Source of the DNA: JANNMJ01 sp031397815
GTDB taxonomy: Bacteria > Bacteroidota > Bacteroidia > Cytophagales > Hymenobacteraceae
Assembly (NCBI GenBank): GCA_031397815.1
Contig: JANNMJ010000059.1
Coordinates: 1 to 35,182 of the forward strand
Reading direction: 5' to 3'
Length of the DNA stretch: 35,182 nucleotides
Shown here: piece after piece, positions 1 to 8,303 of the stretch
Layout: each line of letters begins with the position of its first letter
How positions within the stretch are numbered: the first letter of the stretch is position 1
Position numbers and translations under genes: made by a program
The notes under the pieces: generated by a model
Database searches by the model: none
Told to the model about the DNA's origin: nothing
Seen by the model: only the letters and a program-made list of their open reading frames with translations

Positions 1-2
1 TC

Positions 3-131
3 TCGGCCCAGAAGCTCAACTGGGTTCAGCAAGCCCTCAACGAGCGACCCCGACTAACCCTCGACTGGAAAACTCCCAAACAAATTTTTAATCAATTGCT
101 CGAAACCCCAATTGATGCACTAGCAACCTGA
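3..131 (+). CDS. IS30-like transposase, C-terminal end (cut by window edge)
   Basis: An open frame from the window edge ends with TGA at 129-131 and encodes about 42 residues. It contains ALNERPRLTLDWKTPKQIF, which resembles the end of the IS30-family DDE transposase, where a LNxRPRKxLxxKTPxEVF motif closes the integrase core. The rest of the gene lies outside the window, so it may be intact. No other part of the element is visible. Only the family-level call is supported. Confidence 0.7.
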   Translation, partial: SAQKLNWVQQALNERPRLTLDWKTPKQIFNQLLETPIDALAT

Positions 132-564
132 TACCGCCCAGTCACTACGCGATCACTTTCAGGCAAAAGTAATAGCGAATTTCAAAATACCAAGTGCTTC
201 ATCCGTGATTTTTGCTTTATATCTCCGCCGGATAAGCGCTTCCCTGCTAAGTGCACGTTCTGGAAGCACCATCTTGGCTAATTCGTTGCAATGATGACGG
301 GGAAGTCAGAGTAAAGGATTCTCGCGGGGGAATGAGATGTGGAAATAACGACGACGGTCGGCCGCGTCCCTCTTCGCAGACTTGACCAACACCGGCCAAA
401 CCCCACCCGAATCCCCCTAAATCAAGACCCTAAAAACCCCCTCCACCTCTGTTACCCCATCATTATTGACCCCAACACCGGAGTTACGCACCGAAAACCG
501 GACCTTTGCGGCCCCTTCGCACCGACTGGTTTTGCCGGGTGCGGGGGGAGCATCTTCTTCACCC
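132..564. other. Intergenic region after transposase; possible IS end
   Basis: I see no convincing gene here. The stretch GCGAATTTCAAAATACC at 175-191 has the look of IS30-type terminal repeats and may mark the right end of the element, but the partner repeat is outside the window. A weak promoter-like GACCTTTG lies at 501-508 upstream of the preferred start of the next gene, without a well-placed TTG partner. The short open frames here are shadows of the downstream gene. Confidence 0.35.
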
Positions 565-3500
565 TTGTTGTCGCGGTTAGTGTCACGCTTTACTTCTCTT
601 TTGCTGGCCCTCGGGTTGGCGGCCCCGCTGTCGGTAGCGGCGGGGGATTTCCCTTCAACCCACCCGACGCCGAGCGTCGTGGAGCCACGTCCGGCGGCGG
701 GCGGGCAGTTCATTCCGAACCAAAACCAGTGGGATGCGCGCGTCCTGTTCGCCGTTGATGTGCCCGGCGGACGGCTGTTTCTGGAGCGCGGGCGGCTGAT
801 GCAGGCCCGCTACGATGCCGCCGCCGTGGAAGCCGCCCACGAGCTGAACCGCGAGCAGCGCGCTACGGCCCGCATCCGCGCCCACGCCTACTCGGTGGAT
901 TTTGTGGGGGCGAACCCCGCCGCCACCGTGAGCGGCGAAGGCGCGACCGGCTCCGAAACGTCTTATTTCCTCGGCGACGACCCCGCTCGCTGGGCCTCGG
1001 CCGTGCCGAGCTTCGGCGGGGTGCGCTATCAGGAGCTGTACCCTGGCACCGACCTGCGCTTCTACGGCACCAACCCCAACGGCGCCACTGCCGCCCCCGA
1101 CGGGCTGGAGTATGATTTCGAGCTGGCGCCCGGCGCCGACCCCGCCCGCATCGGGCTGCGGTACGACGGCCAGACGAGCCTCCGCATCACGCCGGAAGGC
1201 GCGTTGGCGGTGAAGACGACCGTCGGGGAAGTCGTCGAGCAGCGGCCGTTCGCGTACCAGCTCGACCCGCAGGGGCGGCGCGTGGCGGTGCGGTGCCAAT
1301 ACGTCATCGGCGCGAATCACACGGTCCGGTTTGCGCTGCCGAACGGCTACGACCGTGCCCGGCGCCTCGTCATCGACCCCGTGTTGGTGTACGCGAGCTA
1401 CACCGGCTCCACGGCGGCCAACTTCGGTTTCACGGCCACCCACGATGCGCAGGGTAATCTGTACTCGGGGAGCATCGTGTTCGGGTCGGGCTACCCGACC
1501 ACCACCGGCGCCTACGACACGAGCTTCAACAGCGCCGTCGATATCGCCATCGTCAAGTTCGACCCTAACGCCACCAACGGCCGCGCCAGCCGTGTGTGGG
1601 CGACGCTCGTCGGGGGCAATCAGGAAGACCGGCCGCACAGTATGGTCGTCAACTCCTTGGGGCAATTGGTGGTGATGGGCACCACGGAATCGTCGAGCTT
1701 CCCAACCACCACCGGCGCCTTCGACCGCTCGTACAACAGCAACGCCGACCTCGTGGTCTTCACGCTCAGCCCCACCGGCTCGGCACTGGTATCGAGCACG
1801 TACCTCGGCGGGAGCAGCGATGATGGCGTGCTGCCGACGAGCAACGACCTCTGGAACAACTTCGGCGACGAATTCCGTGGCGACGTCACCCTCGACGCCC
1901 AGAACAACGTGTACCTCACGGCGATCACGAACTCGTCGGCTTTCCCGACCCAAAACGCGTTTCAGCCGACCAAGCGCGGCGGGCGCGATGCGGTGGTCGT
2001 GAAGATGCCCGCATCGCTTGGGTCACTGACGTGGAGCAGCTACCTCGGCGGCTCCTCCGACGATAACGGCTACAGCATTCAGGTCGATTCGGCGAGCGGC
2101 GCGGTGTACGTCGGCGGCGGCACGAGCAGCACCAATATGCCCGGCATGACGGGCTTCCGCACCAGTTACGGCGGCGGCGACGCTGACGGTTTCATCGTGC
2201 GGATCAGCCCGAACGGCGGCAGCATCACCAACGGCACTTACCTCGGCACCAGCGCCTACGATCAAGCGTATTTTATTCAGATCGACCGGCAGGGCGCCGT
2301 TTATGCGCTCGGCCAAACGGCAGGGCCGTACCCCGTTTCGGCGGGCGTGTACAGCAACCCCGGCAGCCGTCAGTTCATCCAGAAGCTCGACGCGAACCTG
2401 AGCCAGTCGATTTTCTCGACTGTTTTCGGCAACGGCAGCTCGTCGACGAGTCGCCCGAACCTCTCGCCGACGGCGTTTTTGGTCGATAACTGCGGGCAGA
2501 TTCTGCTTTCGGGTTGGGGCGGGCAAAACATCGTCGGGATGCCGACCACGCCCGACGCCCTGCTGCGCACCGTGCCGCCGAACAACACGTCCATCGTAGA
2601 GCACGGCTACTTCTACATCATGCAGCTCTCGCCGAACGCGCAGAGCCTCGTGTACGGCACCTATTACGGCAACGGCTCCACGCACACCGACGGCGGCACG
2701 TCGCGCTTCGACAAGCGCGGGGCGGTGTATCAGTCGGTTTGCGTGCGCGAATCGAGCGGTTTTCAGCCCCTGCTCACCACCCCGAATGCGTGGGCGCGCA
2801 CCAAAGGCGCCACCGGCAACAACGCCGCTTTCAAGATGGACGTGTTGCAGCTCGAAGTCAATTTCACCACTTCGAACCAGCCGAACGGCTCGCCGAACCG
2901 CACCGGCTGCGCGCCGCTGCTGCGCTTTTTCAACCGTCCGGCCGGGTCGGTGGTGGCGGGCACCACGGCGCGCTGGGATTTCGGCAACGGCCAAACCAGC
3001 ACCGTCATCGACAACGCCAGCACCACGTACACCGTCCCCGGTCGCTACATCGTGCGCCTGACGGTGGGCGGCGCGGCCGGTTGCCAGCAGCAAGTCATCG
3101 CCACAGATACCGTCGATGTGCAGGGCGTAGCAAAACCCGCCCTCGGCCCCGACCAAGTCGTGTGCCCCGGCGGCAACCTCACGCTCACCATCCCCACCCC
3201 GGACGCCACCGCGAGCTACGTCTGGACCCCCGCCACCGGCCTCAACACCACGAGCGGCGCCACCGTAATCGCCACCCCGACCGTCACCACCACGTACACC
3301 GTCGTCGGCACCTCCGCGACGGGCGGTTGCACCTCCGCCGATACCATCACGGTGAGCGTGGCGCCCGCGCCGCAACCGGTGCTGGCCTCCGATGGCGAGC
3401 TGACCGTCGGGCAAGCCATCGGGTTCCCGCTGACGCTATCGCCCGCCGGAACTCTCGCCACCGCCAACTGGGATTTCGGCGACGGCCAGACCAGCACCGC

Positions 3501-3849
3501 CATCGCGCCCACGCACGCCTACACCGCCCCCGGCCCCTACACGGTGCGCGTGCAAGGCACCACCGCCCAAGGCTGCGCCGTGGACGTTTCGCTCGCGATC
3601 ACCATCGGCGCCTACGTCCAGCCGAACATCATCACCCCGAACAACGACGGCCGCAACGACACCTTCGAACCCTTCGTGAGCGCCGAGCCGGTCACGCTGA
3701 CGGTCTTCAATCGGTGGGGCCGCAAAGTGTTCGAGCAAGCCGCCTACACCACCGGCTGGGGCGCCGACGTGAGCGCCGGAACCTACTACTACCGCCTCAC
3801 CACCGCCGCCGGTCAAAGCTGGAGAGGCTGGGTGGAAGTGGTGAAGTAG
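565..3849 (+). CDS. T9SS type B-sorted secreted protein with SBBP beta-propeller and PKD domains
   Basis: This is a large exported adhesin-like or surface protein of unknown specific role. No ATG begins the frame. It is open with a TTG from 466, but TTG at 565 gives a clean signal peptide (basic start, then FTSLLLALGLAAPLSVAAG), so I prefer it (about 1094 aa). Next comes a DUF7948-like region beginning FIPNQNQWDARVLF. At least five SBBP-type repeats follow (about residues 290-620, recurring pattern D-x-x-G-x-x-Y-x-x-G then FPTTTGAFD-like). Then come a PKD domain (WDFGNGQTS, about 801-835), an Ig-like domain (857-932) and a second PKD (WDFGDGQTS, 967-1000). The C-terminus (1016-1094, PNIITPNNDGRNDTFEP then VFNRWGRKVFE) is a CHU_C gliding-motility/T9SS type B sorting domain. 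A hairpin terminator follows, so it is probably transcribed alone. Domain calls are firm; function is not. Confidence 0.88.
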   Translation: MLSRLVSRFTSLLLALGLAAPLSVAAGDFPSTHPTPSVVEPRPAAGGQFIPNQNQWDARVLFAVDVPGGRLFLERGRLMQARYDAAAVEAAHELNREQRATARIRAHAYSVDFVGANPAATVSGEGATGSETSYFLGDDPARWASAVPSFGGVRYQELYPGTDLRFYGTNPNGATAAPDGLEYDFELAPGADPARIGLRYDGQTSLRITPEGALAVKTTVGEVVEQRPFAYQLDPQGRRVAVRCQYVIGANHTVRFALPNGYDRARRLVIDPVLVYASYTGSTAANFGFTATHDAQGNLYSGSIVFGSGYPTTTGAYDTSFNSAVDIAIVKFDPNATNGRASRVWATLVGGNQEDRPHSMVVNSLGQLVVMGTTESSSFPTTTGAFDRSYNSNADLVVFTLSPTGSALVSSTYLGGSSDDGVLPTSNDLWNNFGDEFRGDVTLDAQNNVYLTAITNSSAFPTQNAFQPTKRGGRDAVVVKMPASLGSLTWSSYLGGSSDDNGYSIQVDSASGAVYVGGGTSSTNMPGMTGFRTSYGGGDADGFIVRISPNGGSITNGTYLGTSAYDQAYFIQIDRQGAVYALGQTAGPYPVSAGVYSNPGSRQFIQKLDANLSQSIFSTVFGNGSSSTSRPNLSPTAFLVDNCGQILLSGWGGQNIVGMPTTPDALLRTVPPNNTSIVEHGYFYIMQLSPNAQSLVYGTYYGNGSTHTDGGTSRFDKRGAVYQSVCVRESSGFQPLLTTPNAWARTKGATGNNAAFKMDVLQLEVNFTTSNQPNGSPNRTGCAPLLRFFNRPAGSVVAGTTARWDFGNGQTSTVIDNASTTYTVPGRYIVRLTVGGAAGCQQQVIATDTVDVQGVAKPALGPDQVVCPGGNLTLTIPTPDATASYVWTPATGLNTTSGATVIATPTVTTTYTVVGTSATGGCTSADTITVSVAPAPQPVLASDGELTVGQAIGFPLTLSPAGTLATANWDFGDGQTSTAIAPTHAYTAPGPYTVRVQGTTAQGCAVDVSLAITIGAYVQPNIITPNNDGRNDTFEPFVSAEPVTLTVFNRWGRKVFEQAAYTTGWGADVSAGTYYYRLTTAAGQSWRGWVEVVK

Positions 3850-3897
3850 AGCCAGTTGCCCCTCAGAGGCGAGAGTATTATTAAAGAGCATTATTAG

Positions 3898-3930
3898 AAA
3901 AGCCCTCCTGACCAAGTCAGGGGGCTTTTT
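3898..3930 (+). terminator. Intrinsic terminator
   Basis: AGCCC-T-CCTGAC pairs with GTCAGGGGGCT across a CAA loop, with one bulged T, and a T-tract follows. It sits 48 bp after the stop of the SBBP/PKD gene. Confidence 0.85.
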
Positions 3931-3932
3931 CG

Positions 3933-3963
3933 TTGAAGGTCAGCGATGCTCCGCTTATCTTCG
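3933..3963 (+). promoter_or_regulatory. Bacteroidota-type promoter for the DUF3857 pair
   Basis: TTG at 3933-3935 is followed after 20 bp by TATCTTCG at 3956-3963, one base from the Bacteroidota -7 consensus TAnnTTTG. It lies just after a terminator and about 35 bp before the TTG start of the first DUF3857 gene, the expected place. Confidence 0.5.
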
Positions 3964-3997
3964 CCCCCATCTTTCCACGTGTCTTTCTAAACACACT

Positions 3998-6028
3998 TTG
4001 CTACTATCTCGACTCTCCGGCCGCTGGGCCGGCCTCGTAGGGCTATGGCTTGTCCTCGCCCACAGCCCGGTTTTCGGGCAAAAAAACGCCGCTAAGCCCG
4101 CTTCGCCGATGCCGCCCATTGGGCCGGTTACGCTGGCCGATTTTGATCCCGCCGCCTTCGCCGCCGATACCGGGGCCGTCGCGGTGGTAATGAGCCAGTT
4201 CGGCCGCATCTCGATTGTATCGGAAGCGGGTCAGTATAAAGTAAAGTTCGAGCGGACGCGGCGGGTGAAAATCCTGCGCGAAGAAGGGCTGAAGGAAGCG
4301 TCGACCGCCATCAACCTCTACCACCGCGACGGCGCGTTCGAGCAGGTCGTGAACGTCCACGGAACGGTGTTCAATGTGGAGAAAGGGAAGGTATCGAGGA
4401 CCGAAACCAAGAACGCCGCCGCCACCACCGTGAACATCGACGACCACAACGACGAGCGTCGCCTGACGCTTGCCGGGGCACGCGTGGGGTCGGTGGTGGA
4501 GATCGGTTACACGACCCTATCCGACTTCCTCTTCACCCTCCCCGATTGGTGGTTTCAGGAGACGATTCCGGTGCGCCGGAGTGAGCTGCGGGTCATTGTG
4601 CCGCAGCTCTTCAACTACGGCATCCGGGTCCATACGTACTACCCGTTCGCTGTCGAAACTAACGAGCAGAAGCTCGACCCCACCATCACCATCAACGGGC
4701 AGCAGTGCAAGGCTGCGCACCTTACGTGGGGGATGGTGAACCTGCCCGCCTTCCGCGAAGAGCCGTACATCACCACCCCGGCCGACTACCTCGCAGGGGT
4801 GAAGTTTCAGCTGCAAGCCACCATCATGCCCGGCTCCGGCTACACGCCTTACGCTACTTCATGGCCCAAAACCACCGCCGAGCTGCTCTTGCAGGCCCGT
4901 TTCGGCGGGGCGCTGGGCTTTGTCGGTGATATCAACAAAGCGCTGAAAGACCTGCGGGAGGCGCAGCCGGATTTGGCCCTGCGCGCCGAAGCCGTGGTGG
5001 AGCTGGTGCGCGGCGCAATGGTCTGGAATGGTCACGACGGCCTGCAAGCCACCGGTCCCATCGACGATGCGATTCGGCGGAAGCGCGGCAACGCGGCCGA
5101 GGTCAACCTGATGCTGGTGAGCGCGTTGCGGTCGGCGGGAATCACGGCCGACCCCGTCATCGTCAGCACCCGCGACCACGGCGCCGTCAACGATGAGATG
5201 CCGTTGCTCAACCGCTTCAACTTCGTGCTGGCGCAGGCGCGCATTCCCGGTCAGCCGTCGTTGCTGCTTGATGCCACCGCGCCGCACGCCGCAAAAGGGA
5301 TGCTCCCGGAGCGCTGCCTGAACACGCGCGGGCGGGTCATCAGCGAAGATGCCGGGCAACAGCAATGGGTGACGGTGCAATCGCCGCACAAGTACACGCT
5401 CCTGACCACCGGCACGCTCTCGCCCGATGCGCAGGGCGGCATCAAGGGCAATATGCGTAGCACTTTTTCAGGCTACTACGGCCAGCGGGTGCGCTACCGC
5501 GCCGAAGAGCTAGCGGCCGACAAGCTGGCGTCGAAATACGTCAGTACCGGCACGGAGGTGAAGCAATTGCGGCCCCGCCTGACGCAGCCGGAAGACCCCT
5601 CGCAACCCGTGATATTGGAAGTGGACGTGGCAACCGAAGGCGAAGGTCAGCCCGCACCGCTGCTGTTCGTGAACCTCAAGGATTTCGGCGGAATGAGCGA
5701 AAACCCGTTCCATTCCATCGAGCGGCAGTTTCCGGTGGATTTGGGCGCTCCGCTGGCCCAGACGATGATGCTCGATGTGCAGGTGCCGGACGGGTATCAG
5801 ATCGAAACCGTTCCGCCGGTGCTCAACATCCGCACCCCCGACGGCGCCGTGCGCGCCCAGTTCGCCTGCACCCCCGCCGCCGATGGCCGCAGCGTGCAAA
5901 TCACGAGCGGGCTGATGATGAATAAAGTGGCGTTTCAGCCGGAAGAATACGAATCGCTGCGCTCGGTTTACGAGCGGCTGGTGACGAAGCACGCCGAGCC
6001 GCTGGTCCTGAAAAAGCGCACTCAATGA
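3998..6028 (+). CDS. DUF3857 domain protein with degenerate transglutaminase-like domain
   Basis: Exported protein of 676 aa, starting at TTG with a good signal peptide (GLVGLWLVLAHSPVFGQ). The N-terminal half is a DUF3857 domain (from about residue 50, VVMSQFGRISIVSEAGQYKVKF onward). The middle is a transglutaminase-core fold (about residues 310-440). In that fold the catalytic Cys region reads RGNAAEVNLMLVSALRSAG, with Ala where an active enzyme has Cys. The His position reads RFNFVLAQ, while the Asp motif LLLDAT remains. It is therefore probably not an active transglutaminase; Bacteroidota relatives with GNSA/GNAA are similar. Its stop overlaps the ATG of the next gene by 4 bp, so the two are translationally coupled. 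Substrate and cellular role are unknown; a periplasmic or outer-membrane location is inferred. Confidence 0.88.
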   Translation: MLLSRLSGRWAGLVGLWLVLAHSPVFGQKNAAKPASPMPPIGPVTLADFDPAAFAADTGAVAVVMSQFGRISIVSEAGQYKVKFERTRRVKILREEGLKEASTAINLYHRDGAFEQVVNVHGTVFNVEKGKVSRTETKNAAATTVNIDDHNDERRLTLAGARVGSVVEIGYTTLSDFLFTLPDWWFQETIPVRRSELRVIVPQLFNYGIRVHTYYPFAVETNEQKLDPTITINGQQCKAAHLTWGMVNLPAFREEPYITTPADYLAGVKFQLQATIMPGSGYTPYATSWPKTTAELLLQARFGGALGFVGDINKALKDLREAQPDLALRAEAVVELVRGAMVWNGHDGLQATGPIDDAIRRKRGNAAEVNLMLVSALRSAGITADPVIVSTRDHGAVNDEMPLLNRFNFVLAQARIPGQPSLLLDATAPHAAKGMLPERCLNTRGRVISEDAGQQQWVTVQSPHKYTLLTTGTLSPDAQGGIKGNMRSTFSGYYGQRVRYRAEELAADKLASKYVSTGTEVKQLRPRLTQPEDPSQPVILEVDVATEGEGQPAPLLFVNLKDFGGMSENPFHSIERQFPVDLGAPLAQTMMLDVQVPDGYQIETVPPVLNIRTPDGAVRAQFACTPAADGRSVQITSGLMMNKVAFQPEEYESLRSVYERLVTKHAEPLVLKKRTQ

Positions 6029-8025
6029 GGCGTTCCCAAGTGAAGGCGATTACCAGAACATTGCTGGTATGCTTGGGAATGCTGACGCTTGGCGGAGCCG
6101 CTCAGGCGGGTAACCAAGCGGGTAATGCGCCGGTTTACGCGGTCAGCGCCATTCCGGTGGCGCTCTTGAAGGATGCTGCCAGCGTGGTGCGCACCCACGA
6201 CGTAACCGTGACGTTCGAGCGGCCCGACCAGTACACCTACCAAGTGCGGCGCGTGGTGACGGTGCTGCGCGAAGCCGGCGCCGACGAAGCCCGGCTGGTG
6301 GTTCTGACGAGCAGTCTGCGCAAGGTCCGCGAGCTGAGCGCGCGCGTATTCGATGCCGACGGCAAGCCGATGCGCCGCTTGACGGGCACCGCCGATTGGC
6401 GCGACGTGAGCGCCACCGACGCCGGCACGTACCTCGACGATAGTCGCGCCCGGGTGGCCGACGCCCGGCAAGGCGCGTTCCCGTACACGGTGGAGCTTGT
6501 CTACGAAATCACTTCCAGCAACCCGCTGTTTCTGCCCAAATGGCAGCCGCAGGAAGATTGGTTGCAGAGCGTCGAGCGGGCTACGCTGCGGCTACGGCAC
6601 CCCGCCGCGCTGCCCGTGCGGCTCCACCCGAGCCACTTGCCGCCGCACACTGCTCGCCCCGATACCACCGCCAACGACGGCGCCCTCATCGAGCACCGCT
6701 GGATCCTCACCGCCGCGCCCGCCCTGACGGAGGAGCCATACGCGCCGCCGCTAGCCGAGCAGGCGCCCGCCGTGTGGTGTGCCCCCACGACGTTCAGCGT
6801 GCAGGAGCACCCCGGTCGGCAAGCCACGTGGACGGAGCTGGGGCAGTGGTGGTTCGATCTGAACGCCGCCCGCGATGAGCTGCCGCCAGCTTTGGTAGCC
6901 GAGATGGTCGCGCTGCGCGATTCTGTTCCCGACCCCCGTCGCCGTGCCCAACGCGTGTACGAGCGGGTGCAGCGCACGACCCGCTACGTGTCCATTCAGC
7001 TCGGGCTGGGTGGTTGGCAGACGATTCCGGCCGCCGAAGTAGCCCGCACCGGTTACGGCGATTGCAAGGCGCTCACCACCTACACCCGCGCCCTGCTGCG
7101 CGCGGCGGGCCTCTCGGCGCATTGGGCGTTGGTGGCGGCCGGGGATGAAGCGCCCGACCTGCACCCCGATTGGGTCGCGCCGCACTTCAACCACGTCATT
7201 CTGTGCCTGCCGCTCGTCCCAACCGGCACGGCCCGCGCCGATACGGTCTGGCTCGAATGCACCTCCACCACCCGTCCGTTCAACTCCCTCGGCGATTTCA
7301 CCTCCAACCGCCACGTATTGCTAGTGATGCCCAACGGCGGGCGGCTCGTGCGCACGCCCTCACTCGACGCCACCACGAGCTATCGGCATCGGCGCACCGA
7401 GCTGCGGCTCAAGGCGGATGGGCAAGCTACGGCCACGGTGCGCACCACCCGGACCGGGGTTTTGGGCGATTCTTACTCCACGCTCCTCCCGCTCGACCCC
7501 ACCAGCCAACGCCGCGAAATCACCGAAGCCCTCGACCTGAGCACGCCGTTCGGGGTTACGCGGGCGCGGCTAGTGGCGTTACCCGCTACCCCAGCGGGCG
7601 CGGCCGTGCGCGAAGAGCTGGAAATCGACCTGCGGAGCGCCGCCGCCCGTGCCGGTGCCCGCTTGCGCTTGCCGCTCAACCTGCTGAGCCGCTGGGCCAC
7701 GCTCAACAACGATTCGGTGCGCGCCGCGCCGCTGTGGCTGCCGCTCGGCGTCGCCTACGCCGATACCGTGGTGGTGCATCTGCCGCCGAATGCCAAAGTG
7801 GAAACCCTGCCGCCGCCGGTCAGCTTCACCACGCCTTTCGGCGTTTACAAAGCCACGGCCGAAGCCGCCCCCGACGGCAAAACCCTGACCTACACGCGCA
7901 CCTTGCGCACCACGAACGGCCAGTTTCCCCCCTCCCAGTACGGCGCCTACGCCCTGTTTCGGCAGCAAATAGCCCGCACCGACCGTCAGCTCGCGACGAT
8001 TGCCCTCGGCGCCGCCGCTCCCTAA
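6025..8025 (+). CDS. DUF3857 / transglutaminase-like domain protein, catalytic residues present
   Basis: Exported protein of 666 aa with signal peptide (RTLLVCLGMLTLGGAAQAG), a DUF3857 domain (about 55-230) and a transglutaminase core. The core carries GYGDCKALTTY (Cys about 346), HFNHVIL (His about 390) and VWLECTS (Glu about 410 where Asp is usual). This is the catalytic layout seen in the DUF3857-DUF3858 group. The C-terminal part has a beta-rich DUF3858-like region. It overlaps its upstream paralogue by 4 bp (ATGA), so they form an operon. The contrast between a catalytic and a non-catalytic partner suggests they may work as a pair, but that is inference. Confidence 0.9.
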   Translation: MRRSQVKAITRTLLVCLGMLTLGGAAQAGNQAGNAPVYAVSAIPVALLKDAASVVRTHDVTVTFERPDQYTYQVRRVVTVLREAGADEARLVVLTSSLRKVRELSARVFDADGKPMRRLTGTADWRDVSATDAGTYLDDSRARVADARQGAFPYTVELVYEITSSNPLFLPKWQPQEDWLQSVERATLRLRHPAALPVRLHPSHLPPHTARPDTTANDGALIEHRWILTAAPALTEEPYAPPLAEQAPAVWCAPTTFSVQEHPGRQATWTELGQWWFDLNAARDELPPALVAEMVALRDSVPDPRRRAQRVYERVQRTTRYVSIQLGLGGWQTIPAAEVARTGYGDCKALTTYTRALLRAAGLSAHWALVAAGDEAPDLHPDWVAPHFNHVILCLPLVPTGTARADTVWLECTSTTRPFNSLGDFTSNRHVLLVMPNGGRLVRTPSLDATTSYRHRRTELRLKADGQATATVRTTRTGVLGDSYSTLLPLDPTSQRREITEALDLSTPFGVTRARLVALPATPAGAAVREELEIDLRSAAARAGARLRLPLNLLSRWATLNNDSVRAAPLWLPLGVAYADTVVVHLPPNAKVETLPPPVSFTTPFGVYKATAEAAPDGKTLTYTRTLRTTNGQFPPSQYGAYALFRQQIARTDRQLATIALGAAAP

Positions 8026-8049
8026 CGCTCTGCTTGTCGGCGGGGCGTG

Positions 8050-8082
8050 TTTGCGCGGCACTGCCGCCAAGCCGTTACTTTG
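8050..8082 (+). promoter_or_regulatory. Promoter-like element in the 8.0-8.3 kb gap
   Basis: TTTG at 8050-8053, a 21-bp spacer, then TTACTTTG at 8075-8082, one mismatch from TAnnTTTG. It lies after the stop of the DUF3857 gene and points into a hairpin-rich stretch ending in a terminator. Confidence 0.4.
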
Positions 8083-8087
8083 TGAAG

Positions 8088-8211
8088 GGTGGGGCCGATG
8101 GTAGGCTTGTGCGCTGCCTTCGGGCACCACTGATCTGCGGCGATGCGTATGATTAGCATCGTTTTCCGCGTGTGTCGAAAGCCGTTTTACTCCTAAGTGG
8201 AGGGCTTTTTT
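8088..8211 (+). ncRNA. Candidate small structured RNA
   Basis: Between a promoter-like element and a terminator lie two hairpins. The first, 8109-8130, has a TTCG tetraloop closed by TGCC/GGCA and outer GTG/CAC. The second, 8137-8169, pairs GCGG-CGATGC with GCATCG-CCGC. I do not recognise a known RNA family (it does not look like 6S, SRP or tmRNA). A 17-codon reading frame (8143-8196) overlaps it. It could equally be the 3' untranslated end of the upstream operon. The start is an estimate from the promoter position. Confidence 0.3.
8178..8211 (+). terminator. Probable intrinsic terminator
   Basis: AAAGCC (8178-8183) pairs with GGCTTT (8203-8208) and inner CTCC with GGAG, with a bulge on the left arm, followed by a T-run. 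It ends the DUF3857 operon or the candidate small RNA. Confidence 0.5.
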
Positions 8212-8245
8212 AAGCTGATTGCGTACGCTGCGCAGCCTGTACCGG

Positions 8246-8269
8246 CAGCCAGCCAGCCAGCCAGCCAGC
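8246..8269 (+). repeat. Tetranucleotide microsatellite (CAGC)6
   Basis: Six perfect tandem copies of CAGC end 34 bp before the GTG start of the downstream glycosyltransferase. The glycosyltransferase frame stays open upstream through the repeat to a stop at 8211, but has no ATG, GTG or TTG there. Copy-number change would therefore alter promoter or leader spacing rather than the reading frame. Confidence 0.9.
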
Positions 8270-8303
8270 GCCGATTACCCGTTCGTTACTCCTCAAATTA
8301 GCC

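Noticed and set aside
655..3414. Long minus-strand open frames (655-1953, 2023-3414) opposite the SBBP/PKD gene
   Set aside because: Translations are Arg/Val/Gly-rich without domains, and the plus-strand product has clear domains through the whole span; these are GC-driven shadows.
2514..3884. 456-codon plus-strand frame inside the SBBP/PKD gene
   Set aside because: Highly Arg/His-rich product with no domain, overlapping the convincing PKD and CHU_C coding frame.
7170..8156. 328-codon plus-strand frame overlapping the second DUF3857 gene
   Set aside because: Arg/Ala/His-rich shadow of the real frame.
8143..8196. 17-codon open frame (MRMISIVFRVCRKPFYS)
   Set aside because: It lies within hairpin arms and has no supporting signal beyond an ATG; a leader peptide cannot be excluded but is not supported.
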